From: an uncultured Alphaproteobacteria bacterium
GTDB lineage: Bacteria > Pseudomonadota > Alphaproteobacteria > CAAGCB01 > CAG-977
Direction of reading: 5' to 3'
Assembly: GCA_944393745.1 (NCBI GenBank)
Contig: CALYBD010000011.1
Span: 1-59,005, forward strand
Length of the DNA: 59,005 nt
Shown: positions 1-12,749 of the stretch, piece after piece
How positions within the stretch are numbered: position 1 is the stretch's first letter
Layout: the number at the start of each line of letters is the position of its first letter
The notes under the pieces: generated by a model
What the model was told of the DNA's origin: nothing
What the model saw: the letters and a program-made list of their open reading frames with translations, nothing else
The model's database searches: none
Program-made: the position numbers and the translations under genes

Positions 1-3000
1 CGGCAAAGCGTTTTTATGGCAATAATTTCCAGCAAGTTTTCAACTTCTGCCGGCAGCGGACCGAACCGATCGGTCATTTCGCCGGCAAACGATTCGATTT
101 CGTTTAATTCCGTCATTTCCGCCAAACGTTTATATAATCCCATACGTATGCCTAAATCGCGCACGTAATTTTCCGGAATTAAAACGGGCATACCGGCATT
201 AATTTGCGGTGACCAGGAAGTTTGTTCTTCTTCCTGCGGCAGGCCGCCGCTGCGTGCTTCGGCAACGGCTTCTTCCAGCATTTTCTGATAAAGTTCAATA
301 CCGACTTCTTTAATATGCCCGGATTGTTCTTCCCCCAGCAGATTCCCTGCCCCGCGGATATCCAGATCATAGCTGGCCAGAGTAAATCCCGCGCCCAGCG
401 TATCCAGTTTTTGCATGACTTCCATACGTTTCAACGCCGTTTTGCCGACTTTTTGTTTCGGCGGCAAAGTCAGATAAGCATACCCGCGCGTTTTTGACCG
501 CCCGACACGGCCGCGCAACTGGTATAACTGCGCCAGCCCGAACATATCCGCGCGATGAATGACAATTGTATTGACCGAAGGCATATCCAAACCGGATTCA
601 ATAATTGTTGTCGACAGCAAAACATCATACTTTTTATCGGTAAAGGCTGTCATGATGTCTTCCAGTTCTTTGGGGCTCATGCGGCCGTGAGCGGCAACGA
701 CTTTGATTTCCGGGACAAGCGCTTTCAGTTTTTTCAGAACTTCGTCCATATCGGAAATCCGCGGACACACATAAAAAGTCTGTCCGCCGCGCATACGTTC
801 GCGCATTAAAGCTTCGCGGATAATCACCGGATCAAACGGCAGAACAAACGTACGCACGGCCAGCCGGTCAATCGGCGGCGTCGCTATAAGGCTGAGCTCT
901 CTGACACCGGTCAAAGCCATTTGCAGCGTTCGCGGTATCGGTGTCGCCGTCAGCGTTAAGACATGAACGTCGGAACGTAATTGTTTCAGCCGTTCTTTGT
1001 GTGCCACGCCGAAATGCTGTTCTTCATCAACAATTAAAAGACCTAAGTGCTTAAAAGTAATATTTTTTGCCAACAACGCATGTGTCCCGACGACAATATC
1101 CAGACTGCCGTCCGCCAGTTCTTTTTTAACGGCGGCGGCCTGACGCGAACCGGTCAGACGTGATAACTGGGCAACGCGCAAAGGAAAGCCAGCCAAACGT
1201 TTTGAAAACGTTTCGTAATGCTGTCGTGCCAACAGAGTTGTCGGCACGACCACCGCCGTCTGAACGCCGTTCATTGCAGCCGTAAAGGCCGCACGCAAAG
1301 CCACTTCTGTCTTGCCGAAGCCGACATCGCCGCAAATCAGGCGATCCATCGGCCGTCCCGCGGTCAAATCGTTCAGGACGTCCTGTATGCTTTTTTCCTG
1401 ATCTTCTGTTTCGGCATAAGGGAAACGAGCGCAAAAATCATCATAAACACCGGCCGTGACAGGCAATACGTCTGCTTTTTTCAAATAACGTTGTGCAGCC
1501 ACTTTAATCAAAGAATCCGCCATATCACGGATACGTTTTTTCAGCCGTGACTTTCTGGCCTGCCAGGCTGCACCGCCCAGTTTATCCAGCAAAACGCCTG
1601 CCTGTTCAGAACCGTAACGCGATAATACTTCGATATTTTCCACAGGCACAAACAACTTGTCGTCATCGGCATAAAGCAGACAAACACAGTCATGCGGTGC
1701 CCCGCCGACCTGCAATGTTTCCAATCCTTTATAACGGCCGATTCCGTGGTCAATATGAACAACCAAATCTCCTTCGTTTAAGGCCGAAACATCGGAAATA
1801 AACTGATCGCCGCGTTTTTTGCGTTTGACGGCACGGATCAATCTGTCGCCCAGAATATCCGATTCTGACAAAACGCAGATTTGATCCGTCCTGAACCCCT
1901 GATCCAAAGGCAAAACAACAAAAGGCGTGCCGTCTTTTGTCTTTAATGCCTGATCCCATGTTTCGATTTCGACCGTCGGGGCCCCGCGTTCTTTTAACAA
2001 AGAAGAAATCCGCGCGCGCGATCCTGTCGAAAAAGCGCATAAGACGACTTGTTTTTTATGCAGACGTTCTTCAACGATAAATTTGCGCACGGCTTCGTAA
2101 ATATCAGTGTCCGGCACTGCGCGTTCGGCTGAAAAATCGCGTCCGGCCCGACCGCCGGCGTCAATGACGTCATCTTCTCCGTTGCTTTCCGGTGCGGCAA
2201 AGGGAAACTGGTTATATACTGCCCTGCCCGTCAACAAACGATTCAGTTCTGCCTGATCCAAAAACAGCCGTTCTGGCGGAACGGGGTGATAAATCATGCC
2301 GCCTTCGGACAGGCCGTTTTGTTCAGCCTCCTGACGTGCCTGATAAAATTCCAAAATCTGTTCAAAACGTGCCCGAGCCGCTTCTTCAGCCTGATAGTCC
2401 AAAGAAATCACGGCTTCCGGTGCAAAAGCAAAAAAAGTATCCATACCGTCGTGGAACAGTGGCAGCCAGTGTTCCATGCCCTGAAAACGCCGGCCTTCCG
2501 AAATGCTTTCGTACAAAATATCGTTCGATCCCAAACCGAATAATTCGCGATAATTTGTCCGAAAACGCGAAACGGCTTCGGCGTCCAGAGCGACTTCGCT
2601 GACCGGTTTAAAAGTAAAACGATCCAGTTTGCCGGTCGTCCGCTGCGTCATCGGATCAAACGTACGAATTGTTTCCAGCTCGTCTCCGAACAAATCAAGG
2701 CGCAACGGTTCCGGCGTTCCCGGAGCAAAAACATCAATAATTCCGCCACGAACGGCGTATTCTCCGGCCTCCATAACCTGTTCGGCGCGCTGGTAACCGT
2801 TTTTTTCCAAAAACCGATGAAACGTTTCTTCGTTAAATGGTTTGCCCGTTTCGGCGCACAAAGAAGACTTAAAAAAATCCGCCGGCGGCACGCGTTGCAA
2901 AACGGCGTTCACGGTCGTAACGATCAGGCGCGGCATGTCTTTTTTCCCGACACACAAATCGGATAATGTTTCCAGGCGCCGCGCCACGACGTCCGTATTC

Positions 3001-3227
3001 GGCGACACTCGGTCATACGGCACGGTATCCCATGCCGGAAAAGGCAAAATCTTCAGATCGGGAGCAAAAAATCTCAGCTGTTCCGCCAAAGCCGCCAGAC
3101 GCATATCATCGCGGCAGATATGAACGACATCTTCTGTCTGGCGGGTCATTTCCGCCAAAACCAAAGCGGAATAATTATCCGGAACGCCGGCCAGCAGATG
3201 TTTTTGAGGATTTTTTGAAAAATTCAT
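1..3227 (-). CDS. mfd: Transcription-repair coupling factor Mfd (3' end outside window)
   Basis: ATP-dependent translocase that removes stalled RNA polymerase from damaged DNA and recruits UvrA. About 1075 codons are present; the C-terminal end (roughly the last 80 residues, by family length) lies outside the window. In order, the translation shows the UvrB-like N-terminal domain (residues 1-350, with FPAWDTVPYD near residue 65), the RNA polymerase-interacting segment (GDLVVHIDHGIGRYKGL, about 475-495), the superfamily 2 motor with Walker A GDVGFGKTE near 627, the DEEQ box (VDEEQHFG, about 734), TATPIPRTL, and the QLRGRVGRS motif. The start is ATG 3227, with GGAG about 10 nt upstream. It is divergent from recG with only 78 nt between them, a common alphaproteobacterial arrangement. 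Confidence 0.96.
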   Translation of the reverse strand, partial: MNFSKNPQKHLLAGVPDNYSALVLAEMTRQTEDVVHICRDDMRLAALAEQLRFFAPDLKILPFPAWDTVPYDRVSPNTDVVARRLETLSDLCVGKKDMPRLIVTTVNAVLQRVPPADFFKSSLCAETGKPFNEETFHRFLEKNGYQRAEQVMEAGEYAVRGGIIDVFAPGTPEPLRLDLFGDELETIRTFDPMTQRTTGKLDRFTFKPVSEVALDAEAVSRFRTNYRELFGLGSNDILYESISEGRRFQGMEHWLPLFHDGMDTFFAFAPEAVISLDYQAEEAARARFEQILEFYQARQEAEQNGLSEGGMIYHPVPPERLFLDQAELNRLLTGRAVYNQFPFAAPESNGEDDVIDAGGRAGRDFSAERAVPDTDIYEAVRKFIVEERLHKKQVVLCAFSTGSRARISSLLKERGAPTVEIETWDQALKTKDGTPFVVLPLDQGFRTDQICVLSESDILGDRLIRAVKRKKRGDQFISDVSALNEGDLVVHIDHGIGRYKGLETLQVGGAPHDCVCLLYADDDKLFVPVENIEVLSRYGSEQAGVLLDKLGGAAWQARKSRLKKRIRDMADSLIKVAAQRYLKKADVLPVTAGVYDDFCARFPYAETEDQEKSIQDVLNDLTAGRPMDRLICGDVGFGKTEVALRAAFTAAMNGVQTAVVVPTTLLARQHYETFSKRLAGFPLRVAQLSRLTGSRQAAAVKKELADGSLDIVVGTHALLAKNITFKHLGLLIVDEEQHFGVAHKERLKQLRSDVHVLTLTATPIPRTLQMALTGVRELSLIATPPIDRLAVRTFVLPFDPVIIREALMRERMRGGQTFYVCPRISDMDEVLKKLKALVPEIKVVAAHGRMSPKELEDIMTAFTDKKYDVLLSTTIIESGLDMPSVNTIVIHRADMFGLAQLYQLRGRVGRSKTRGYAYLTLPPKQKVGKTALKRMEVMQKLDTLGAGFTLASYDLDIRGAGNLLGEEQSGHIKEVGIELYQKMLEEAVAEARSGGLPQEEEQTSWSPQINAGMPVLIPENYVRDLGIRMGLYKRLAEMTELNEIESFAGEMTDRFGPLPAEVENLLEIIAIKTLC

Positions 3228-3305
3228 TTTAAACTTGCTCCGTCAATCAAGATAAATACAATAGGAAAAAAAGAAAATCACCTGTTATTTTTAGGAAATT
3301 TATCA

Positions 3306-5396
3306 ATGCGCCCTGAAATTTTGTTTCCGTTTTTTGCTTCGTTGGAAAGCTTGCCGGGCATTGGTAAAAAGACAGCTCTTTTGTGTGAAAAACTGTGCGG
3401 AAAATCCGTTATTGATTTATTGTTTCATATGCCGACCGGATTTATCGACCGCCGTTTAAAGACAAAAATAGCCGATGCGCCTTCCACAGGAATTGTCACA
3501 ATAGAAGTTGTTGTTGATCGGCATTATCCGCCGGCAACTCGCAAAAGCCCCTATAAAGTCGTCTGCCATGACGATACCGGCACAATCAACGTGATTTTTT
3601 TTCATGCTTACGGCAATTATCCGGCTCAGGTCTTACCGGTCGGGGAAAAACGTTTTATCAGCGGCAAAGTTGAACGTTTCGGAACAACAAAAACACAGAT
3701 TCAGATGACACACCCTGATTATATCGTTTCCGAAACGGAATTGGATAAAATCCCCGAAATCGAATGTATTTATCCTTTAACGGCAGGATTATCAGGGAAA
3801 GTTTTAAACAAAGCCATTCGTATCGGTATCGAAAAAATGCCGAATTTGCCTGATTGGCAGGACCCTGCCATGACAAAACGAGAGGGTTGGCCGGATTTTC
3901 AGACAGCTTTAAAAACCATACACTGTCCTCAAAATGAAAATGATCTGCAAAAAATTTCGGCTGCCAAACAACGCTTGGCCTATGATGAACTGTTGGCAAA
4001 CCAGCTGGCTTTAGCATTGGTTCGCAACACCATGCGTCGTGTTTCGGGACGATCCATACATGGAAACGGAAAAATTAGAAAAGCAGTACTTAATGCTTTA
4101 CCGTTTTCGTTAACAAACGCACAAATACGCGTATTAAAAGAAATCAATGCCGATATGGATTCTCCTTTGCGTATGTTACGACTGGTTCAGGGCGACGTCG
4201 GATCCGGCAAGACGATTGTGGCTTTATTTGCCATGCTGAACGCCGTTGAAACCGGCGCACAGGCCGCGTTGATGGCGCCGACGGACATTCTGGCCAATCA
4301 GCATTTCAGCTCTGTCAATAAAATTGCCGCAGCTGCCGGGGTAAACATCGTTTTGCTGACCGGACGGGACAAAGGCAAAAAAAGACAAGAACTTCTAAAT
4401 CAAATTGCTTCGGGTCAAGCACAGATCATTATCGGAACCCATGCTTTGTTTTCCGAAGATGTCGTTTTCAAAGATCTGGCTTTGACAATTGTGGACGAAC
4501 AGCACAAATTCGGCGTTCACCAACGTCTCAGTCTGTCCGAAAAAGGAAAATCGGCCGATATGCTGGTCATGACGGCAACCCCTATTCCGCGCACGCTGGC
4601 GCTGACGTATTACGGGGACATGGAAACATCACAGATTGATGAACTGCCGCCGGGACGCAAACCGATTGCCACACGGGTTTTGCCCGCCGCCCGTTTGGAC
4701 GAAGTCGCCGCCGCGCTGAACCGGACGCTGGCGGAAGGCAACAAAGTTTACTGGGTCTGCCCTTTGGTAGAAGAAAGCGAAAAAATCGATCTGGCCGCGG
4801 CGCAGGAACGCTTTGACTATTTAAACAGGCTGTTTGCCGGCCGGGTCGGGTTGGTGCACGGAAAAATGAAAGGCCCGGAAAAAGACGCCGTTATGCAAAA
4901 ATTTGCGGGAAACGAGTTGGATATTCTGGTTGCGACAACAGTCATTGAAGTCGGCGTTGATGTTCCGTCTGCCACGGTCATGGTCATAGAGCACGCGGAA
5001 CGTTTCGGATTGGCGCAGTTACACCAGCTGCGCGGACGGATCGGGCGCGGGAAAAAGGAATCAACATGTCTGCTGTTATATGCCAATCCGCTCAGCCAAA
5101 CGGCAAAAGCCCGCCTGACGGCCATGCGCGAAACGCAGGACGGTTTTAAAATCGCCGAAGAAGATCTGACCCTGCGCGGTGCAGGCGAAGTGCTGGGAAC
5201 GAAACAAAGCGGACTGCAGGAGTTTAAAATCGCCGATCTGTCCGTTGATCGCGATTTGCTGACAATGGCACGCAACGACGCCAAATATATTATGAACATA
5301 GATGACGGCCTTTCCTGCGAACGGGGAAAAGCTTTACGTCTGTTGTTGTATTTGTTTCATAAAGACGAGGCCGTCAAAACGTTAAAGGCCGGATAA
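3306..5396 (+). CDS. recG: ATP-dependent DNA helicase RecG
   Basis: Branch-migration helicase that regresses stalled replication forks and processes recombination intermediates. It has 696 residues, the usual length. The N-terminal wedge/OB region begins with LESLPGIGKKTA and contains DDTGTINVIFFHAYG. The helicase core has Walker A GDVGSGKT (about 296-303), the DEQH box in IVDEQHKFGVHQR (about 396), TATPIPRTLALTYYGD, and the C-terminal motifs EHAERFGLAQLHQLRGRIGRG and GAGEVLGTKQSG. The start ATG has AGGAAA upstream. No sdhE-like gene lies beside it, unlike many relatives. A structured terminator follows at 5482-5534. Confidence 0.97.
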   Translation: MRPEILFPFFASLESLPGIGKKTALLCEKLCGKSVIDLLFHMPTGFIDRRLKTKIADAPSTGIVTIEVVVDRHYPPATRKSPYKVVCHDDTGTINVIFFHAYGNYPAQVLPVGEKRFISGKVERFGTTKTQIQMTHPDYIVSETELDKIPEIECIYPLTAGLSGKVLNKAIRIGIEKMPNLPDWQDPAMTKREGWPDFQTALKTIHCPQNENDLQKISAAKQRLAYDELLANQLALALVRNTMRRVSGRSIHGNGKIRKAVLNALPFSLTNAQIRVLKEINADMDSPLRMLRLVQGDVGSGKTIVALFAMLNAVETGAQAALMAPTDILANQHFSSVNKIAAAAGVNIVLLTGRDKGKKRQELLNQIASGQAQIIIGTHALFSEDVVFKDLALTIVDEQHKFGVHQRLSLSEKGKSADMLVMTATPIPRTLALTYYGDMETSQIDELPPGRKPIATRVLPAARLDEVAAALNRTLAEGNKVYWVCPLVEESEKIDLAAAQERFDYLNRLFAGRVGLVHGKMKGPEKDAVMQKFAGNELDILVATTVIEVGVDVPSATVMVIEHAERFGLAQLHQLRGRIGRGKKESTCLLLYANPLSQTAKARLTAMRETQDGFKIAEEDLTLRGAGEVLGTKQSGLQEFKIADLSVDRDLLTMARNDAKYIMNIDDGLSCERGKALRLLLYLFHKDEAVKTLKAG

Positions 5397-5481
5397 ATTG
5401 ATAATGGCCAACCGGCAAAAGGATACTTTCAAAACACAGGAAAATATGGCAACTTGTCGAAGTGATTATATTACCCCTCCC

Positions 5482-5534
5482 GCCCCTTGCAAACGGTTTG
5501 CTTCTGATGTTCCGGCATCAGGGGCTTTTTCTTT
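5482..5534 (+). terminator. Three-way-junction terminator downstream of recG
   Basis: An outer stem GCCCC (5482-5486)/GGGGC (5521-5525) encloses two hairpins in tandem, GCAAAC/GTTTGC and CTGATG/CATCAG, and is followed by a T-run. This looks like an intrinsic terminator for recG built on a cloverleaf-like junction instead of one stem. It overlaps the 3' end of the uridine phosphorylase fragment on the other strand. Confidence 0.6.
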
Positions 5535-5682
5535 ACCAAGCTTGACCGTTTTCAGTCCTATCCCTTGACTGCATCGGTTTCAAAGCCGGACATTCAGCCC
5601 TCGTCTCCCCCGGTAAAATGACATAACGGCCGACATCACTTTCGACACAGTGGATATGAAACTGCTTTTCCAGTTTTTGCAT
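5533..5682 (-). pseudogene. N-terminal remnant of a uridine phosphorylase (Udp-like)
   Basis: A 49-codon frame whose first 24 or so residues (QFHIHCVESDVGRYVILPG) match the start of nucleoside/uridine phosphorylases of the Firmicutes-type (QxHI...DVGRYVILPGDPGR). After the ILPG turn the phosphate-binding GDPGR is lost and the frame ends in unrelated residues. A full enzyme is about 240-260 residues, so this is a truncated relic. An intact ATG with AGAGAGG upstream remains. Only about 280 nt separate it from recG, so the remainder has been deleted. A real short peptide cannot be excluded. Confidence 0.5.
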
Positions 5683-5807
5683 AAAAACCTCTCTTGAAAT
5701 AAAAGAACAATATGATGAATTCATATTGTTCAGATCAGTGTGTATGAAAAAAAACATAAAACAAACAGTTATTTAAAAACGAACAAAAGCGATGATTTGT
5801 TTTTTCT

Positions 5808-5835
5808 TTGACATCTTTCTTTTCTTTGATAGCAT
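5808..5835 (+). promoter_or_regulatory. Predicted sigma-70 promoter of leader RNA copy A
   Basis: A consensus -35 TTGACA (5808-5813) is followed after 16 nt by TAGCAT (5830-5835). Transcription would begin near 5842, where the first hairpin of the leader RNA starts. The same layout precedes copy C. Confidence 0.5.
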
Positions 5836-5841
5836 CTTGTC

Positions 5842-6045
5842 GTGCCGGATTTTGATCGGCACAGGGCGTCAGAAACCCTATTACATCTAGCCGCATTGTG
5901 TATGGCGGCCAATAAATTATACGCCGAATCTGTCCTTAACGGGCGGATTTCGGTGAATAAGGCTGTGTGCTGAATAAGCCGAGCCGTCTTTAGATGTAAA
6001 CGGTTTCTGAAAATCCGCCCACCTTGAAAAAGGTGGGTTTTGTTT
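5842..6045 (+). ncRNA. Structured leader RNA, copy A (novel family)
   Basis: The elements in order are: hairpin GTGCCG/CGGCAC (5842-5847/5857-5862); hairpin H1 AGGG/CCCT (5863-5866/5876-5879), whose loop TCAGAAA (5869-5875) pairs with TTTCTGA (6004-6010); long-range helix P2 TTACATCTA/TAGATGTAA (5881-5889/5991-5999); hairpin H2 GCCGC/GCGGC (5890-5894/5905-5909); H3 CCGAA/TTCGG (5924-5928/5949-5953); H4 GGCT/AGCC (5961-5964/5982-5985); and pseudoknot L3 GGGCGGATTT/AAATCCGCCC (5941-5950/6011-6020). The terminator hairpin CCCACCTT/AAGGTGGG (6018-6025/6030-6037) and TTTTGTTT follow. The last three bases of the pseudoknot strand are also the first three of the terminator. Copy B at 25106 is alignable and has compensatory changes. 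The element runs into AAAGGAT...TTCAGA and the start codon at 6071, a tail also shared with B. No known RNA class was recognised. Confidence 0.75.
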
Positions 6046-6070
6046 CATTAAATTCAAAGGATCTTCAGAA

Positions 6071-6640
6071 ATGATATCAAAATTCTTCAAAAAACTCGTT
6101 TCCGTTCACAAAACAAAGATTTACAAAAGGATACGTTTTTTCAACATCCAATGCACCATCTGGAAATATCATTATATGATACGCGAAATATACAGATATC
6201 AAAATTTCCAAAAATTATCTCAAAAGTTCAAAAACTGCGGAATTTCTTTACCGTTTGAAGCAAGCGTACTCATTGATGACGCAGAAATAGTTCATGTGCC
6301 GCTTAAAGATCTTCGCCGCGAATGGGACGGGAAACTGTACGATTTAACAGAATGTTCCCCATTCAAATATTTACAAACAAAAGATAAAAACATTTATGAG
6401 AATTATATTCAAAAACATATTGATCGAGGCCTCTTGCCGGCAGACGCCGACAAATCAACATCAAAATTTGACGCTTTAATCAAATCCATGGACGAAACAG
6501 GTTATGATCCTTCAAAATGCGTTATCGTTTTACGTAGAGACAATGTTCTTCTTGACGGTCAACATCGTGCATGTATTTTGCTGAATAAATATGGCGGCGA
6601 TTATAAAATAACCGCTATTCGTGAAAAACAATTTCGTTAA
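6071..6640 (+). CDS. 189-aa protein with a ParB-like DGQHRA motif, possibly surface-polysaccharide related
   Basis: Function unknown. The basic N-terminus (residues 1-60) is rich in aromatic and lysine residues and resembles tails of proteins from polysaccharide clusters. The C-terminal half contains SKFDALIKSMDETGYDP, CVIVLRRDNVLLDGQHRACILLNKYGG and KITAIRE. The DGQHRA box is typical of ParB/sulfiredoxin-fold domains, where it binds nucleotide; similar proteins occur in glycosyltransferase operons. No signal peptide is evident. The start is ATG 6071, with AAAGGAT upstream. It is a single-gene unit controlled by leader RNA copy A and is more AT-rich than its housekeeping neighbours, which suggests acquired DNA. 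Polysaccharide involvement is inference only. Confidence 0.6.
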   Translation: MISKFFKKLVSVHKTKIYKRIRFFNIQCTIWKYHYMIREIYRYQNFQKLSQKFKNCGISLPFEASVLIDDAEIVHVPLKDLRREWDGKLYDLTECSPFKYLQTKDKNIYENYIQKHIDRGLLPADADKSTSKFDALIKSMDETGYDPSKCVIVLRRDNVLLDGQHRACILLNKYGGDYKITAIREKQFR

Positions 6641-6651
6641 TATTTAACAAC

Positions 6652-6683
6652 AAAAGCCCTCGGATTCCCGAGGGCTTTTTCTT
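6652..6683. terminator. Bidirectional terminator between the 189-aa gene and nifJ
   Basis: The stem AAAAGCCCTCGG/CCGAGGGCTTTT has a short loop and is flanked by A- and T-runs. It serves the convergent genes on both sides. Confidence 0.85.
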
Positions 6684-6701
6684 TTACTTAACCAAAAGAA
6701 C

Positions 6702-10259
<3,558 letters not shown>

Positions 10260-10419
10260 GGATTTTTTCTCCAAGAAATAAAATGAAAAGATTGAAAAAG
10301 AAGGGAATATTTTCCGGACATCGAAATCAGACGTCAAAAAAACTCCCCCGATTTGCGCGCATAACTTTAGCGCAGAACCCCCTTGTCTTCAACCTTTTTT
10401 TTGCGATTTTTTTCCCGAT

Positions 10420-10674
10420 TTATTTTAAAGGTGCGCCGTTCGGGGTCGTATATCGGCGCGACAAAATCATCACAAGATCGAACAACGCCCACGGTCCCGA
10501 TATGATCGTGCCTATGCCGCTGAAGCCGCATAATAAAAAGAAGACGCCTTCTTTTGCGTATCCCGTATAAAAACGGTGAAGCCCCAATATTCCGAAAAAC
10601 AGGCACAGCAAAAAAGCCGGCCAAAAGCTTTTTACATATTCGGGATCCGTCGGTTTTATTCTTTGCCATATCAT
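10420..10674 (-). CDS. TM2-domain membrane protein
   Basis: An 84-residue protein with two hydrophobic helices joined by a short turn. AFLLCLFFGILGLHRFYTGY is the signature of the TM2 family, followed by FLLCGFSGIGTIISGPWALFDLVMILSRRY. Family members are small inner-membrane proteins of unknown role. It lies upstream of nifJ on the same strand, with about 160 nt between them that show no gene. No good ribosome binding site precedes ATG 10674, so the exact start is uncertain. Confidence 0.8.
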   Translation of the reverse strand: MIWQRIKPTDPEYVKSFWPAFLLCLFFGILGLHRFYTGYAKEGVFFLLCGFSGIGTIISGPWALFDLVMILSRRYTTPNGAPLK

Positions 10675-10779
10675 GGTATCAGAATGAACAATATCTTTTT
10701 GGTTCGCAAGATAAGAAAAAGTTGATCTTTTTTGTTTTTAATATAAAAATTCTTAAAAAAAAACGCAACGGATACAGCC

Positions 10780-11400
10780 ATGCCCGATTTTCAATTTGAA
10801 TCTTCTTTTTTAAGCAGTCCTTGCGATCTGATTGCCGGTATAGACGAAGCCGGCAGAGGTCCTTGGGCGGGGCCCGTCGTCGCGGGAGCCGTCATCTTTC
10901 CGCAATTAAAGATACCGGAACATCTGGCGGAAAAACTGGACGATTCAAAAAAACTTTCCGCTGTGAAACGGGAAGAATTATTTGAAGAACTGCACACCTG
11001 CGGCGCTTTGATCGGTTGCGGATCAGCCAGTGTCGAAGAAATTGATCGGCTGAATATTTTGCAAGCCACTTTTCTGGCCATGCGCCGCGCGGTTGAAAAT
11101 TTACCCGCCACACCTTCGTTTGCGATCATCGACGGCAACAAAGTCCCGTCCGGCCTGCCCTGCCCCGCCCGATCTTTGGTTAAGGGGGACACTTTAAGTT
11201 TATCCGTTGCCGCCGCATCAATCATCGCCAAAGTGACCAGAGATCGGTTAATGCGTGACTTGGCCAAAGAATTTCCTTATTACGGTTGGGAAAAAAACGC
11301 CGGCTACGGCACAAAAGCCCATCAAATCGGACTGGCGGAACACGGCATCTGCATTCATCACAGAAAATCTTATGCCCCGATTAAAAAGTATTTGACGTAA
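10780..11400 (+). CDS. rnhB: Ribonuclease HII
   Basis: Cleaves RNA in RNA-DNA hybrids and nicks at single ribonucleotides in DNA. It has 206 residues, normal for the family. GIDEAGRGPWAGPVVAGAV (about 20-38) carries the catalytic Asp-Glu pair. DDSKKLS follows, then FAIIDGNKVP with the third acidic residue, and the C-terminal SIIAKVTRDRLM. It is the immediate upstream neighbour of ccrM, a pairing common in alphaproteobacteria. Confidence 0.96.
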   Translation: MPDFQFESSFLSSPCDLIAGIDEAGRGPWAGPVVAGAVIFPQLKIPEHLAEKLDDSKKLSAVKREELFEELHTCGALIGCGSASVEEIDRLNILQATFLAMRRAVENLPATPSFAIIDGNKVPSGLPCPARSLVKGDTLSLSVAAASIIAKVTRDRLMRDLAKEFPYYGWEKNAGYGTKAHQIGLAEHGICIHHRKSYAPIKKYLT

Positions 11401-11498
11401 ATTTTTGCCCAAAAACGACCAATCGTTAAAAAAGTCTAAATATTACAAAGACTTTTTTTTAAAAATTTTACAAAAAAACCGTTTCGTTAATAAATTGA

Positions 11499-12650
<1,152 letters not shown>

Positions 12651-12660
12651 AATCAGATAA

Positions 12661-12686
12661 AAATCCCGCTTAAAGCGGGATTTTTT
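12661..12686 (+). terminator. Intrinsic terminator of ccrM
   Basis: The stem ATCCCGCT/AGCGGGAT is followed by a run of T. Confidence 0.88.
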
Positions 12687-12749
12687 CTGTTATTTGTTTT
12701 TTTTATGTTCTATAATTATTATGTTTTTTATTCGGGAGTTTTTTTTATT

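Noticed and set aside
4817-5299. Long minus-strand frame within recG, and similar long antisense frames in nifJ, argS, valS and serS
   Set aside because: They mirror strongly coding genes in the complementary frame and show no independent ribosome sites or protein motifs.
5448-5570. Short forward frame of about 40 codons with AGGAAA before its ATG, after recG
   Set aside because: It runs through the recG terminator structure and has no recognisable protein features.
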